From Dromaius novaehollandiae (Eukaryota; Chordata; Aves; Casuariiformes; Dromaiidae): DNA of 64,000 nucleotides. The position numbers and the translations under genes were made by a program. The stretch spans positions 317,501 through 381,500 of the forward strand of contig NC_088101.1 in assembly GCF_036370855.1 (NCBI RefSeq), written 5' to 3'. Shown here piece by piece: positions 39,301 through 51,886 of this stretch. Within the stretch, counting starts at the first letter, position 1, and every line of letters begins with the position of its first letter. The notes under the pieces are model-generated. The model was not told the DNA's origin and did not search any database. It worked only from the letters and a program-made list of their open reading frames with translations.

Positions 39301-40596
39301 AAGCGCTTGCGCAGAGCGAGGTCTTTCTGGCCATGACGGTGCCAGGGTGAGCTTCTTTCCCCAGCCACTTTTTGTGCTCTTACTCCCCCGGCAGTCCCAT
39401 CCTCTCCCATACCACGGCAGTACGGCTTCATCCTCCCTGGGCACAACCCGGGGAGCCCTGCTCTGGTGCTGCACTTTGAGCGGCACCTTCAGCTCAAGCC
39501 CTGCTGCTTGGAGATCCTCAAGCGGGACTCTCCTCTGACCCGGCCCCCAAGCTGCCTGAGGGCCAGTGCTGTGTGCCACCAAGGCACACTGAGACTGGCA
39601 GGTGCTATGGGGACAAGGAGGGAGAAAGAAGGATACACAAGAGCTTTTTCCCCTACAGCACAGGGAACGCGCATGTCCAGGGGCCGTTGCTGCCGCATGC
39701 CCAAAACCTTCTGTGTTTGCCGTCGTCTGTCACGGGGAACTCGAGCGGATGCCTGCAGGAAACCCAGCAAGCCAGCATCAGTGGTGGGAGTGCTGAGGGA
39801 GTCCCACAGCCCAAACTAGGCTGGCACTCACTGAGGCAGAGATGACCTGCTCCGGGAAGGAGCCACCCAGCTTCCTCCACTGGGGAGCAGGGCTCGGCCT
39901 GAGGCTGGGGCGCTGCCTGTGCTGACCGCATGTGGTTCCTGCAAGATGCAATGGGGCTGCCGTCACCCCGGCTGCCACAGCTGGCATCTCCCAGCAAGGG
40001 TTGTCCTTCCGGGAGGAGTGCTGCTGTGCTTCAGACTCCAAAATGGGCCCATGTCCCCAAGGACCATGCCGGGGTCGGACCCTACCTCCTGTGCCAGGCA
40101 CCTGGAGGCTTCTGGCTGGACTCAGCCGCACACGTGTGGCCTTTGTTTTTCCTCCTCTGGGTTGCTGCAAGATGGACACCCCGGCCTTCAGCTGGCCCAC
40201 ACACAGCTGCCAGGAGTCCAGCAGCATAGTCCCCAGGAGAGTGAGAAAATGGGTGAGGATGCCCTGTGGGGAGAGGGGACAGAGCACAGCTGAGCTCTCC
40301 ATGCTGAGCCAGGAGCACCCAGCATGGGGCAGCTCTTGTCGCCACACACAGCAGCTGAGGGACTGCTTTGGTCCCTGCCTGCTGCCACTCGCCAGGGCCC
40401 AGCAGGGCTGGGGAGGGCTGATCCCCATCCATCTTGCCACAGGCACCCTGTCCTGGCCCTGGTGCCTCTCCTGCCTCCCGTCCCACTGCCCCCCCCGGCA
40501 CCTCCTACCAGACGCTGCTGTGGCACCTTCCTCTGAACCCAGCCTCGTCTCCCCATGGCTGGGGCCAAGAGAGTGCTGGGAAACCTGCGCATGCTC
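36373..40596 (-). CDS. Predicted spliced gene of unknown function, copy 4
   Basis: Exons lie at 40596-40509 (ATG at 40592), 40263-40102, 39879-39832, 39752-39657, 38581-38477, 38187-38134, 37563-37462, 37171-37117, 36885-36833 and 36438-36373. Intronic markers match copy 1 (T at 36619, G at 38271), while the intron 4 C tract matches copy 3. The driving promoter would be at 44259-44302. Confidence 0.42.
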
Positions 40597-40915
40597 CTGC
40601 AGGAAAACCAGGAGCCCTCGTGCTGCCCCAAGCAGTGCACGGGAACTGAGCCTGAGGCCCCGGCACAGTCACGTTGCCAGGGCAAGAACTGCTCCACTGT
40701 GATGCAAGCAGGGTCATGCCAAGCCCAGGAGCTGTGGGGCACCTGGCAAGAGTGGACAGGGGCTCGCAGCACTGGCCCAGCCTTGAAACCATCCCAGCTC
40801 ACTGACTTTCTGCTGGCACTTTCACTGTTCAGGCTGTGCTACCGACAAAATACTCCTATCCATTCCCCCGCCCCGTCCTGAGGAGCTGGGAAAGGAAAGA
40901 GGGAAACAGCCGAGA

Positions 40916-42599
40916 TCGCAGAATCACGGAATCCTTGAGGTTGGAAGGGAGGTCTGGAGATCTTCTGGTCCAACTCCCCTGCTTCAGCAGGGTCACCGAG
41001 AGCGCGTTGCCCAGGGCGCTGTCCAGATGGCTTCTGAATATCTCCAAAGGATGGAGACGCCACAACCTCTCTGGGCAACCTCTTTGAGCGCTCAGTCACC
41101 CTTTCAATAAAGAAGTTTTTTCCTGCTGTTCAGGCAGAACTTCCTGTGTTTCCATTTGTGCCCTTTGCCTCTCATCACTGGGCACTGCTGAGAAGAGTCT
41201 GGCCTCATCCTCTTCACAGCCTCCCTGCAGATAGTTCAATGCCTTGATGATTTCCCGCTTCAGTCTTCCCTCCTCCAGGCTGAACAGCCTCAGCTCGCTC
41301 AGCCTTTCCTCCTATGGGAGATGGTCCAGGCCCTTAAACATCTTAGCAGCCCTTCGCTGCACTCGCTCCAGTAGCTCCATAGCTCTCTTCTACGGGGAAG
41401 GCCAGAACTGGACACAGCGCTCCAGCTGTGGCCTCACCAGGGCTGAGTAGAGGGCGAGGATCACCTCCCTCATCCTACTGACAATGCTCTTTCTAAAGCA
41501 GCCCAGGATACCATTGGCCTTCTTGGCCACAAGGGCACACTGCTGCCTCATGGTCAACTTGTTGTCTCCCAGGACTCCCAGGCCCTCCTCTGCAGAGCTG
41601 CTTTCCAGCAGCTCTGCCCCGACCCTGCCCTGCTACATGGGGGTTATTCCTTCCTAGGTGCTCAACTCTCCGCTTCCTGTTACTGATCTTCATGAGGTTC
41701 CTCCCTGCCCGTCTCTCCAGCCTATTGAGGTCCCTCTGAACAGCAGCACAGCCCTCCGCCGTATCAGCCACTCCTCCTCATTTTGCATCATCGGCAAACT
41801 TGCAGAGGGTGCGCTCTGTCCCTTCAGCTCCATCACTGATGAAGAAGCTGGACAAGATTGGAGCCACTCTTGACCCCTGGGCTACACAGCTAGCTACAGG
41901 CCTCTAACTAGACTTTGCACCACTGATCACAGAGCCCTCTGAGCTCTGTCATTCAGCCAGTTCTCAGTCCAGAGCACTCTCCACTCATCAGGGTTACACT
42001 TACTGAGCCCGCCTCTGAGGATGTTATGGGAGACAGTGTCAAAAGCCTTCCTGAAGTCAACGGAGACAACAGCCACTGCTCTCCCCTCAGCTACCCAGCG
42101 AGTTATTCCACTCGAGAAGACTCCCAGGCTGCTTAAGCCATTTTTTGAATCCCTCTTTAGGAATCCATGTTGACTACTCCTGATCACCTTCTTGTCCTTC
42201 ATCTGCTTGGAAATGGTGTTCAGCATGAGCTGCTCCATCACCTTTCCAGGCATGGAAGTGAGGCTGACTGGCCTTGAGTTCCCTGGGTCCACCTTCTTGC
42301 CCTTTTGCAAGACTGGAGTGACAGCTGCTTTCTTCCCTTCTTCAGGCACCTTTCCTGCTCACCAACGACCTTTTCAAGATGATTGAGAGTAGCCTAAGCA
42401 AAGATCTCTCCGCCAGCTCCCTCAGCGTTCTTGGGTGCGTCCCGTCAGAGCCCATGGACTTGTGGATGTCAAGTTTGCTTAAGTGATTCCTACCCTGATC
42501 CTCCTTGACCAAGGGAAAGTCTTCCTTTCTCCAGGCTTTCTCCCAGCTCTCTAGAGCCTGTCCTTCCTGAGATGGAGGCTCACAGGAGATCTTGCTCAC
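40916..42599 (-). mobile_element. Antisense CR1 LINE, unit 4
   Basis: Same element as in unit 1, with identical encoded residues in the RT fragment. Confidence 0.9.
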
Positions 42600-44258
42600 C
42601 TCCAGGTCCCTCCATGGCACTTTTGGGTCCCCCACCCCCCCAGGATATCCTGGCCACCACTGCTGGGACAGATCTGCTGGGGGGGAGCTGCAGCACATCA
42701 GCCCCCTTCCCGCCTGGCTCTAGTGGCTCACATGAACCAGAGCCTCACACAAAGCCCTGGGCATGGAGGGCCACCCTTCCGCCCCCCCACCCCACACACA
42801 CACACACACCCAACAAGAGCCTGGCACAGAAGCAGCTGGAGGGGAGCAGGGCACAAAGGCAGAGGGCAGCGCAGGACCAGAGGTGGTTGCTGAGCTTGGC
42901 TGAAGGGTGACCCCCCCCCGCAACCCCTGCCCTCCTGCCTGCAGCTGCCCCGTCCCCTCCTCCTGCCTGGTGGACCCTGCCTGCCCCAGGGGTGCCCCAG
43001 GCTGGCCTCGCACCACCTTCCCTCCTGGGGGGGTTGCATTGCAGCGTTTCTGCTTGGGTCTGGACTAGTTCCAGTTTCCAACAACCAGCAGCAGAAAGGC
43101 CGCAAAGGCTGGAAGGTGCTGCAGAGGTCTAGGGGGCAGCAGTGGCATTGCTGAGGGAGATCAAAGGTCTTCAGTTACCCCCACACACACACACACGGTG
43201 GTGATTAGATGGGAGATCCCTTGCTTGCACAGTGGCTCCTGTGCAAGCTGTGCGCTGAGTGCCTTTCCCTAGAAGGACCTGAGAGAGACCTTGTGCAGTT
43301 TCCAATTTCTTTTCGAAGGCTGCTGTCCAGGGAGAGTTCTGCATTGCTGTCAGAAGAGGGCACTAAGATGAAGGAAGCAACCTGTTTCCAAAGGCCTGAA
43401 GGCACGTGAAGAGCAAAGGGCCGAGTTCCAAGCACTGCCTAAAACTGAAGGGCCTTTTGGGGCACCACAGGAATCTCTGAGTCCTTCTGGTGCCTGCAAG
43501 ACCAGTGGTTCCCAGCCCCCACAGTGGAGCAGGGCCATCCTGCAGCTCCAAATGGCTTTTGCCTCTGCCATGAAGGCAGCCCAGAGGTGCCACAGCCACA
43601 GGCCTGTCCCCCAGGAGCAGGGATGCGGGCAGTGGGCCTTTCATCAGCTCAAGCTTCCCTCTTCTTGACCTGCCAAGGGGTGAAGCCCAGGCGGCCTGTG
43701 GGGACGGGGTACTGCCATCCCTCTGTCCTCCTCAGGAGTGGCAGTGCAGCCACAAAACTGCACTGTGAAGCTCACGGCACTGGGCATGGGCCAGGCTGGG
43801 TTCAGGGGTTGGTGCTGGGGTGCAGACCATGTGATCCACAAGTTCTGCAGGCTCCAGGCCCAAAAGCAACAGCAATTTTGTGCCTAAAAGCCCTCAGAGG
43901 AATCTTCAACCCCCTTCTGCTCGCCCTGAAGTGAGCACCCAAGTGTCTGGCAGCAGAGGCCAGGGCAGACAGCCATGGAGCAGGGCTGGGAGCCCCAGCC
44001 CCGGGAGCCTGGGCAGCACCGGGCACCCCAGGGTGACGGCGACTGTGGCCAGCAGTGTCACCCCACTATGCTGGCCAGCCCCGTGCTGGGAAAGGCTGAC
44101 CCTGCTGAGAGCCGGCAAGGGCCTCATCTCCCAGACCCACTGGTAGGGCTGAGTTATTGCTTGCCCCTTTTTAACCTTTCCACACAGTTTTTCATTACAC
44201 TCTTCTGTAACAAAGGGTCCTGGCAGAAGAAAACACCCAATACACAGCCTCCGAGCCC

Positions 44259-44302
44259 TTTTTATAGCCTCTGCCTCCCCCCCACCCCGCCCCGGCCCCG
44301 GG
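44259..44302 (-). promoter_or_regulatory. Predicted GC-box/TATA core promoter, unit 5 (drives gene copy 4)
   Basis: Minus-strand TATA at 44259-44266 with the GC box upstream, unchanged relative to unit 3. Confidence 0.5.
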
Positions 44303-45606
44303 CTCTTTCACCTTCCCTTTTCTGCCATCCTCTAACACAGCTCAGATGCACAGACGCTCCAGCTGAGCAAGCTGCCAGAGTCACTCCAGCTCCCAGAGAA
44401 GGCTTGAAAGCCAAAGGCTGTAATTAAGGGCCACTTTATCAAGCACAATTGAGCTAATGGCTTTTTCCAGCCTACGTCCCTTCTCCCACATCACCTGCCA
44501 AGGTGCCAAACTCTGAGCTCCCTTGGAAGGCTTGTATGAGGCAAACATTCATCCCTTGTTTCCTCCAGCTAATGAATCCTGACCCCAGTCCCACCAGGAG
44601 TGGTAGTAGATGCCCTCCAGCTGCTCTTTGCTTTAGCCCCTCCAGGGGGTCTTTGCAGGGCTGGACCTTTCTGCTTCCAGAAGTGGTGGGGGGTGGGGTG
44701 GAAGAGGCTTTAAATAGCTCCAAGATCTTCCAAATAGTCCTGTGCCTCTGCTGGGGTCCTTACGTGGCTGCAGCTGTCAGTCCCTGTCATCTTGGTGCCC
44801 TCCCGCCACCTCCCCCCACTGAGGTGCCCTGGCAAGGGGGGAATCCCACCCAGTCATGGTCCCGACCCTGCTCAGCCTCTGTCCCCTCAGCCCAGCAGGA
44901 CTCGCTTTTAATCTCCCCATCCCTACTAGTTTTTCCCTCTTCCAGCAGGATCTGATGGGGGTGTAGGTCAGTTCTGAGTCCTCCTGCCTCCTCTAGTCTA
45001 TCTGCTCCTTCCTGGTTTGGGGAGAAAACCTCCTCTTTGGGGATTTGCTGTGATTTTAGCAACTTTATGGCTAGGCCTGTCCCCAAGGGAGGTGCAAGGC
45101 AGTAGTAGGAGAAGGGCCAGGATTCATATTGGCTGAGAGCTGGATTCTTGGCATGCCTGGTGAAAACACACCCAGATTTCTCACCTTAAGTGATGGCAAA
45201 GGAGCTTTCCTTCCAGTGAATTTTCCACAAAAGATGTGCTCCCATTCTCTTTCACAGGAGTAATGTGGACAAAAAGGTGTCCCAGCCCTATAAACTGCTT
45301 TAGTACAGAAGGCTGTGTACCCTTAAGTGTGCCTACAGTATCCCTTCCTGCCATTCACACTCCATAAGGTCTATGTATCCAAGCTTCCTCTGTGCTCAGT
45401 GGAGGAAAAAGCTATCAGCCTATCAGCAAACTATAGGTCATCTCCTCCTACGATAATGAGCTAAGTCATGCCATCCAGTTGGCCTTCTAGAGGTGTACAC
45501 CTTTTAACCGTAAAGGAAGTGCAGGCAAGGAGTTTTGATCCTGGCATCTAAGTTTTAGGTGGCTAAAGTTAGAGGAGATGAGTCCTTCACCTGACTGGGA
45601 GAAATC

Positions 45607-46887
45607 ATGAATTGCAGTACCTACACAGTTGCTTGGGCTCCAGAGGAGGCCAGGGACTGGGAGATATGTTCTTATTCTTCAGCGCAGCTGGATCTGGTAG
45701 TTCAAGGAATGACTGCATGCTCTAGGACTGTAGTGGCAATGGCTACAATGATTCAGAAGGTGAGGAACAGTGTTTCAGGACACCCTTTAACTGTAATGGT
45801 GCCTCATGCAGTGAAAATTGTCCTGACCCAGCAGGGTCACTCATTAGGTACCCACTAATGGTTGCATTGGTCTGAGTTAGTTTTCTGCGCTGAACCAAAT
45901 GTGGTTTTAGAACAGTGTGATATGCTAAACCCAGCTACTTTGCTACCAGAAAGACTGCAACCCAAAGAAAAAGTAATTCACAGTTGTCTGGAAGTGACAG
46001 ACTTGAGGCCAGCCATTCCACCTACTCTGAAAGAAGAGCCCCTGCGCAATCTGGATTTACTCTTGTTCTGTGATAGATCATCATCCTATGAAAAGGGTCA
46101 AAGGGTTGCAGGGTATGCGGTAGCTATGCAACATATAGGACTGGAAGCTGGATCCCCTCGAGGACAATTTGGGGCTCAGGCAGCAGAATTGATAGCCTTA
46201 AGCCGAGCATGTATTATAGCCACAAATAAGACTGCTAATATCGATATGGACTCCAAATAGGCTTTGGGACTGGTATTTGGAACGGGAATAGTTTGGAAAG
46301 AGAGAGGCTTCTCAACGGCAGTAAGACACCAAATAGCCCACTGACATCAGATTTTAGAGGAAGTGAACTATCTGAAGGGAGGCTGTGAAGAGGATGAGGC
46401 CAGACTCTTCTCAGTGGTGCCCAGGGGCAGGATGAGAGGCAGTGGGCACAAACAGAAACACAGGAAGTTCCGCCTGAACATCAGGAAAAAATTCTTTACT
46501 GAACGGGTGATTGAGCCTTCAAAGAGGCCGTCCAGAGAGGTTGTGGTGTCTCCATCCTTGAGGTACTCAGAAGCCATCTAGACAACATCCTGGGCAATGT
46601 GCTCTCGGTGACCCTGCTGAAGCAGGGAGGTTGGACTAGAAGCTTTCCAGAGGTTTCTTCCAACCTCAACTGTTCTTGGATTCTGTGATGGCCCTGGCGG
46701 GTGCTTTGTCTTCTGGTGGTGCTTGCTTGTCTTCCGGGGCTATAGGCAAGGGCCTTGTGAAGGCTACAAAGCTTGTTCCCGCTATCAGTTCCTGGAGTTG
46801 TGATCTTTGTCAAAAAAAAGCATCCCTTGGGGCTGCAGGCCTGCTGTTTTGGTAGCAGTGGGAGGCTTAGTTCCCATCAGTGTTAGT
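45607..46887 (+). pseudogene. Endogenous retrovirus pol remnant, unit 5
   Basis: It matches unit 2 in the integrase-side segment, including the extra A after 46810. The RNase H segment is unchanged from unit 1. Confidence 0.74.
46370..46690 (+). mobile_element. CR1 LINE 3' end in pol remnant, unit 5
   Basis: Unchanged in encoded residues from the unit 1 copy, at the same insertion point. Confidence 0.85.
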
Positions 46888-47347
46888 GGACTTAGAGAAG
46901 GGCTGTTCCTCTCCCAGCACAGCACTCCTTACCAGACTGCTCCCCAGAACAAACCTTGTGGGAGCCCATTTGTGCTGAATAGGAGCAGGAGCAGCAGCTG
47001 GGGCTGCCCAGGAAGGGCTGGGGCTCAACGGCTGCCCCATCTGCTTTGCCGACTCTTACGGCACACATGATGCTCCAGCCCTTTGCAGCATGCTGTCTCT
47101 TTGGGTGCCCTCCTGGCATCTACCGGGACTTTACACGCTGCATCTAGGCTCTCCTGCCTGTGCTCCCAGTGCATGCTGGGCTATGGGGCTGGGAACACCC
47201 ATGGCCAAGCTCAGGACTGGCAGGAGCTGCCCCTCCAATGTTCCTCTCCCCCAGGGCTGCCTGCAGGAGACTTTCTCAGCAGTGGTGGGGAAGGGGTGCC
47301 GGGTGGCCCCCAAGCTCAGTGGGCCTTGGCTCACCTTCTTGCTGTGG

Positions 47348-50300
47348 TCACATGAACGTTGGCAGCGTGGTGATCTCCAGGTGGATGTGGGCCAGGTCAG
47401 GGAGCACCTGCTCCTGTGGACACACATGCTGCATCAGTTTTGGGGCCAAGAGCAATCCCCCTGTGTGCCTCCAAGGCCACAGTCACTGCTGTGCTGGCCT
47501 GCAGCATGGCTGCAGCACCCGGCACTGGGGGGCATGGTTAGGCTACAGCACAGCATGGCCCCAGGAAATAGGGCATGCCAGCACCAGGCCTCTCTTGCAC
47601 CTCAACTGCGACAGCATGGGGACAAGCCCTGCCTTGGTTGTGGGTGCCGGGCAGGATCCCCTCATCACCCCTTGCTGCAAAGCCTGCTTGTGCCCTGCCC
47701 ACAAATGGCATGGGGGTCCGCTGAGCGAGCTCAGGGAAAGGGCAGGAGAGATCGGGACCCTGGCAGAGCCCATGGGTGCCCAATGGCTGCCACACACAGG
47801 CTCTCACCTCCTCCTCTTCCTTGGCCTGATAGTGGCCTCGCATGCTCCTCATTTTTAGCCCTGCTCGAGGACGGCAGTCCTTGGCCCCACCAGGAGTCCA
47901 GGGCAGGGAGGTTGCAAAGCTCTGCAAGGACCAAAGGCATTAGTGGGGTCAGCGTGGGGCAATGTGGGGGGGAGGAGGGGTGGAGGGAAGGACAAGGGGT
48001 TGCTGGGGCTGATGAAGAGCAGGAAAGATGATCTCTTGCCAGGTGTGGGCTGCAGGTGTGCTGGATGTCAGCTGTGGGCTGTGATTAATACCTGTCCACC
48101 GGAGCAGGAGCCGAGCCTCGCCCTGCACTCCCTGGGAGCCCAGGCCCTACAACCAGTGGCAGAAGCCCAGAAAAACCTGCCCTGCCCATGGCTTGGGTTG
48201 TGTGTTTGGTGATACCTGGGCACTGATTCCGCCGCTTGCTTGGGCCTGCTCTGGGTCAGTGTCTGGCTTAGCCCCCCTGGCCCTCTTTGGAGCCTGAAAA
48301 AGAGAAGCAGGCTTAGTTGTGGCATCAGCACAGGTGGCCCTGCTGCCTGGTGGCTCCCATTCCCCCCTGACAGAAATCCCACTCCCCAGGGTACATGGCA
48401 CTTGGTCCCCTGCAGATCCCTGGCCCCAGCCCTCACCAGCACGGGGAGCTCATGTGCTGCAGGCGATGCCTGTCGCCGCTTTGCGGGGAGCCTCCGTGGG
48501 GTCTCGCTGGCCACGTTTGTGGGTTTCTTCTCCATGACCTGCTAAACCAGGTAGGGGGGATCATTAAGGAGCCTTGTCTGGGCAGCAAGAGGAAGGTGTG
48601 GGTACATGCCTGCCAGCACTGTGGGGGTGGGACAAGCCCAGCAGACAGGATGGTCATCCCAGGCACATGGATCCTACTGGGAGTCTGGGCCAGGACATGG
48701 GCTCCCAGCATGGCTACCTCCTGCAGCGGCCACAGGATGCTCAGCTCGCTTGGCTGAGCGAGGACTGGGGATAGAGCAGCAGGAAACCTCTGCTTCCTGC
48801 GTGCACTTAGGCACTTGGGTGTGTGCAGCAGGGATTGCCCCTGGCCACTTCAGGACACCCAGCACAACAGGGCCCCACAGCAAATGCACCCTGCCCACCT
48901 CACTCTGGGAAAGGGCCCAGCCCCGTACTGGGTAGTGCCTGCACACTGTCACTGCTGACAGCGAGCCCTTCCCCAGCTGTGTCTCTTTTGGCCGCTCATT
49001 TGGAAAACCTCTGCTAAGCAGCCTGTCTACAGGGACATGGCCAAGCTCTGCACCACAAGGACAAGAGCACAGGGCTGAAGCCATAGGAGGGCTGTGAGTG
49101 GCACTTACACTCTTCAGACTGGCTTTGTAGACTGGCAGCAGCATCTTGTGCATCTTCAGAGTCTGAGAAAGGACAAAATGGTCAGTGTGGTGGGTCACAA
49201 GCAGCTCTTCGGAGCTAGGTGCTGGGCTCCTAGGAGCTAGGCACCCATCCCATCCCAAGGGAATAACCCCAAGGCAGTAAAAGCCCAAGGGATTACCCCC
49301 AAGATCCCAAAGTCTGTGAGGGCTCACTGCTAGGTGCTCCTGCTCCCTCCCTGCTTGTCCCCCTGCGTTGGGCTTGGCTGCTGCACCCTTTCCCAGTACC
49401 CTCCATGCAGCATTGCCTGCCCGCCTGATGGAGAAGGGGTACCCGCTTCACCTCCGCTGAGCTCGAAAGCTGCTCCAGGCACTGGTGGATGTGGCGAGTC
49501 CCGTAGCTCAAGTTGCTCGAACCCAGGGTCTTTGCTGGTCTGACCTCTATGGGGAGCTGCAGGGGAGGGCAGGCACCTGGCTCAGGGCTCCAGGCGCCCC
49601 CAGCATGGCCTGGGGCTCCTGGCAGGGCTGGCGCAGTCACTGGCCCAGGGCGCACGCTCTCAGTGCAGCAGGTCCGAGCAGGAGTCAGAGTTTTACCCCA
49701 AGCAACTCCATCTAGCCCACCCCTTAGCTCTGGCCCTAAAACACCCCAGCCTAGACCACCCTTTCCTCCTGCCCTAAAACACCCCAAGCTAGCACACCCT
49801 TAGGGAGCCCAGCTAGCAGGGAGCCCAGAGCCACCAGAACCCCCCCCCCCCCCAACGTCTGCAGCACCCAGCACTGCAGCTCCCACCCCACACTGATTGT
49901 CCCTGACTCCCCCGCCCCGCCCCGCCCCGGAGGGCTGCAGGGCCCCCAGTGCTGCCCATCCCTCCCACTCCCCAAGTCCTTCCTTGGCACAGTGGGGACA
50001 CGAGGATGAGGCACTTGGCCCCTGCCCACTCCTCTTACGCAGACAGGACGTGGCGGCATGTTGGGGAGCAACGGTGTGCTGTCCCCCAGGTATCCCCACG
50101 GGGCTCTCGTTCTGGGGGCCTTCGGTGCCCAGCTGCTCATCGTGAGGGACTGCAATGACACATGGTCCATGGCCTTCAGCAAAGGGGGAGGGTGGCTCCC
50201 TCCAAGCAGGCCACTGCTCCCGCTCCCAGGCCCACTCCAACCACAGCTCAGCAGTACAACCCACGTGCCACAAGCGCTTGCGCAGAGCGAGGTCTTTCTG

Positions 50301-51567
50301 GCCATGACGGTGCCAGGGTGAGCTTCTTTCCCCAGCCACTTTTTGTGCTCTTACTCCCCCGGCAGTCCCATCCTCTCCCATACCACGGCAGTACGGCTTC
50401 ATCCTCCCTGGGCACAACCCGGGGAGCCCTGCTCTGGTGCTGCACTTTGAGCGGCACCTTCAGCTCAAGCCCTGCTGCTTGGAGATCCTCAAGCGGGACT
50501 CTCCTCTGACCCGGCCCCCAAGCTGCCTGAGGGCCAGTGCTGTGTGCCACCAAGGCACACTGAGACTGGCAGGTGCTATGGGGACAAGGAGGGAGAAAGA
50601 AGGATACACAAGAGCTTTTTCCCCTACAGCACAGGGAACGCGCATGTCCAGGGGCCGTTGCTGCCGCATGCCCAAAACCTTCTGTGTTTGCCGTCGTCTG
50701 TCACGGGGAACTCGAGCGGATGCCTGCAGGAAACCCAGCAAGCCAGCATCAGTGGTGGGAGTGCTGAGGGAGTCCCACAGCCCAAACTAGGCTGGCACTC
50801 ACTGAGGCAGAGATGACCTGCTCCGGGAAGGAGCCACCCAGCTTCCTCCACTGGGGAGCAGGGCTCGGCCTGAGGCTGGGGCGCTGCCTGTGCTGACCGC
50901 ATGTGGTTCCTGCAAGATGCAATGGGGCTGCCGTCACCCCGGCTGCCACAGCTGGCATCTCCCAGCAAGGGTTGTCCTTCCGGGAGGAGTGCTGCTGTGC
51001 TTCAGACTCCAAAATGGGCCCATGTCCCCAAGGACCATGCCGGGGTCGGACCCTACCTCCTGTGCCAGGCACCTGGAGGCTTCTGGCTGGACTCAGCCGC
51101 ACACGTGTGGCCTTTGTTTTTCCTCCTCTGGGTTGCTGCAAGATGGACACCCCGGCCTTCAGCTGGCCCACACACAGCTGCCAGGAGTCCAGCAGCATAG
51201 TCCCCAGGAGAGTGAGAAAATGGGTGAGGATGCCCTGTGGGGAGAGGGGACAGAGCACAGCTGAGCTCTCCATGCTGAGCCAGGAGCACCCAGCATGGGG
51301 CAGCTCTTGTCGCCACACACAGCAGCTGAGGGACTGCTTTGGTCCCTGCCTGCTGCCACTTGCCAGGGCCCAGCAGGGTTGGGGAGGGCTGATCCCCATC
51401 CATCTTGCCACAGGCACCCTGTCCTGGCCCTGGTGCCTCTCCTGCCTCCCGTCCCACTGCCCCCCCCGGCACCTCCTACCAGACGCTGCTGTGGCACCTT
51501 CCTCTGAACCCAGCCTCGTCTCCCCATGGCTGGGGCCAAGAGAGTGCTGGGAAACCTGCGCATGCTC
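47348..51567 (-). CDS. Predicted spliced gene of unknown function, copy 5 (last before array edge)
   Basis: Exons lie at 51567-51480 (ATG at 51563), 51234-51073, 50850-50803, 50723-50628, 49556-49452, 49162-49109, 48538-48437, 48146-48092, 47860-47808 and 47413-47348. I checked the donor at 49100-49108 directly: its minus-strand reading is gtaagtgcc, a near-consensus splice donor. Intronic markers match copy 2. Its promoter is the one in the truncated unit 6. Confidence 0.42.
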
Positions 51568-51886
51568 CTGCAGGAAAACCAGGAGCCCTCGTGCTGCCCC
51601 AAGCAGTGCACGGGAACTGAGCCTGAGGCCCCGGCACAGTCACATTGCCAGGGCAAGAACTGCTCCACTGTGATGCAAGCAGGGTCATGCCAAGCCCAGG
51701 AGCTGTGGGGCACCTGGCAAGAGTGGACAGGGGCTCGCAGCACTGGCCCAGCCTTGAAACCATCCCAGCTCACTGACTTTCTGCTGGCACTTTCACTGTT
51801 CAGGCTGTGCTACCGACAAAATACTCCTATCCATTCCCCCGCCCCGTCCTGAGGAGCTGGGAAAGGAAAGAGGGAAACAGCCGAGA

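Larger units (their letters stand above)
32905..43878. repeat. Tandem macrosatellite unit 4 (complete, 10,974 bp)
   Basis: Offset from unit 1 is +32904 before the poly-C tract and +32909 after it. It is the longest unit, from one extra C near 42635 and the long C tract at about 38865. It matches unit 1 at most diagnostic sites (T at 36619, G at 38271, T near 43217, A near 43467), but it shares the interrupted C tract with unit 3 and a ggatatcc variant near 42645 with unit 5. Confidence 0.98.
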
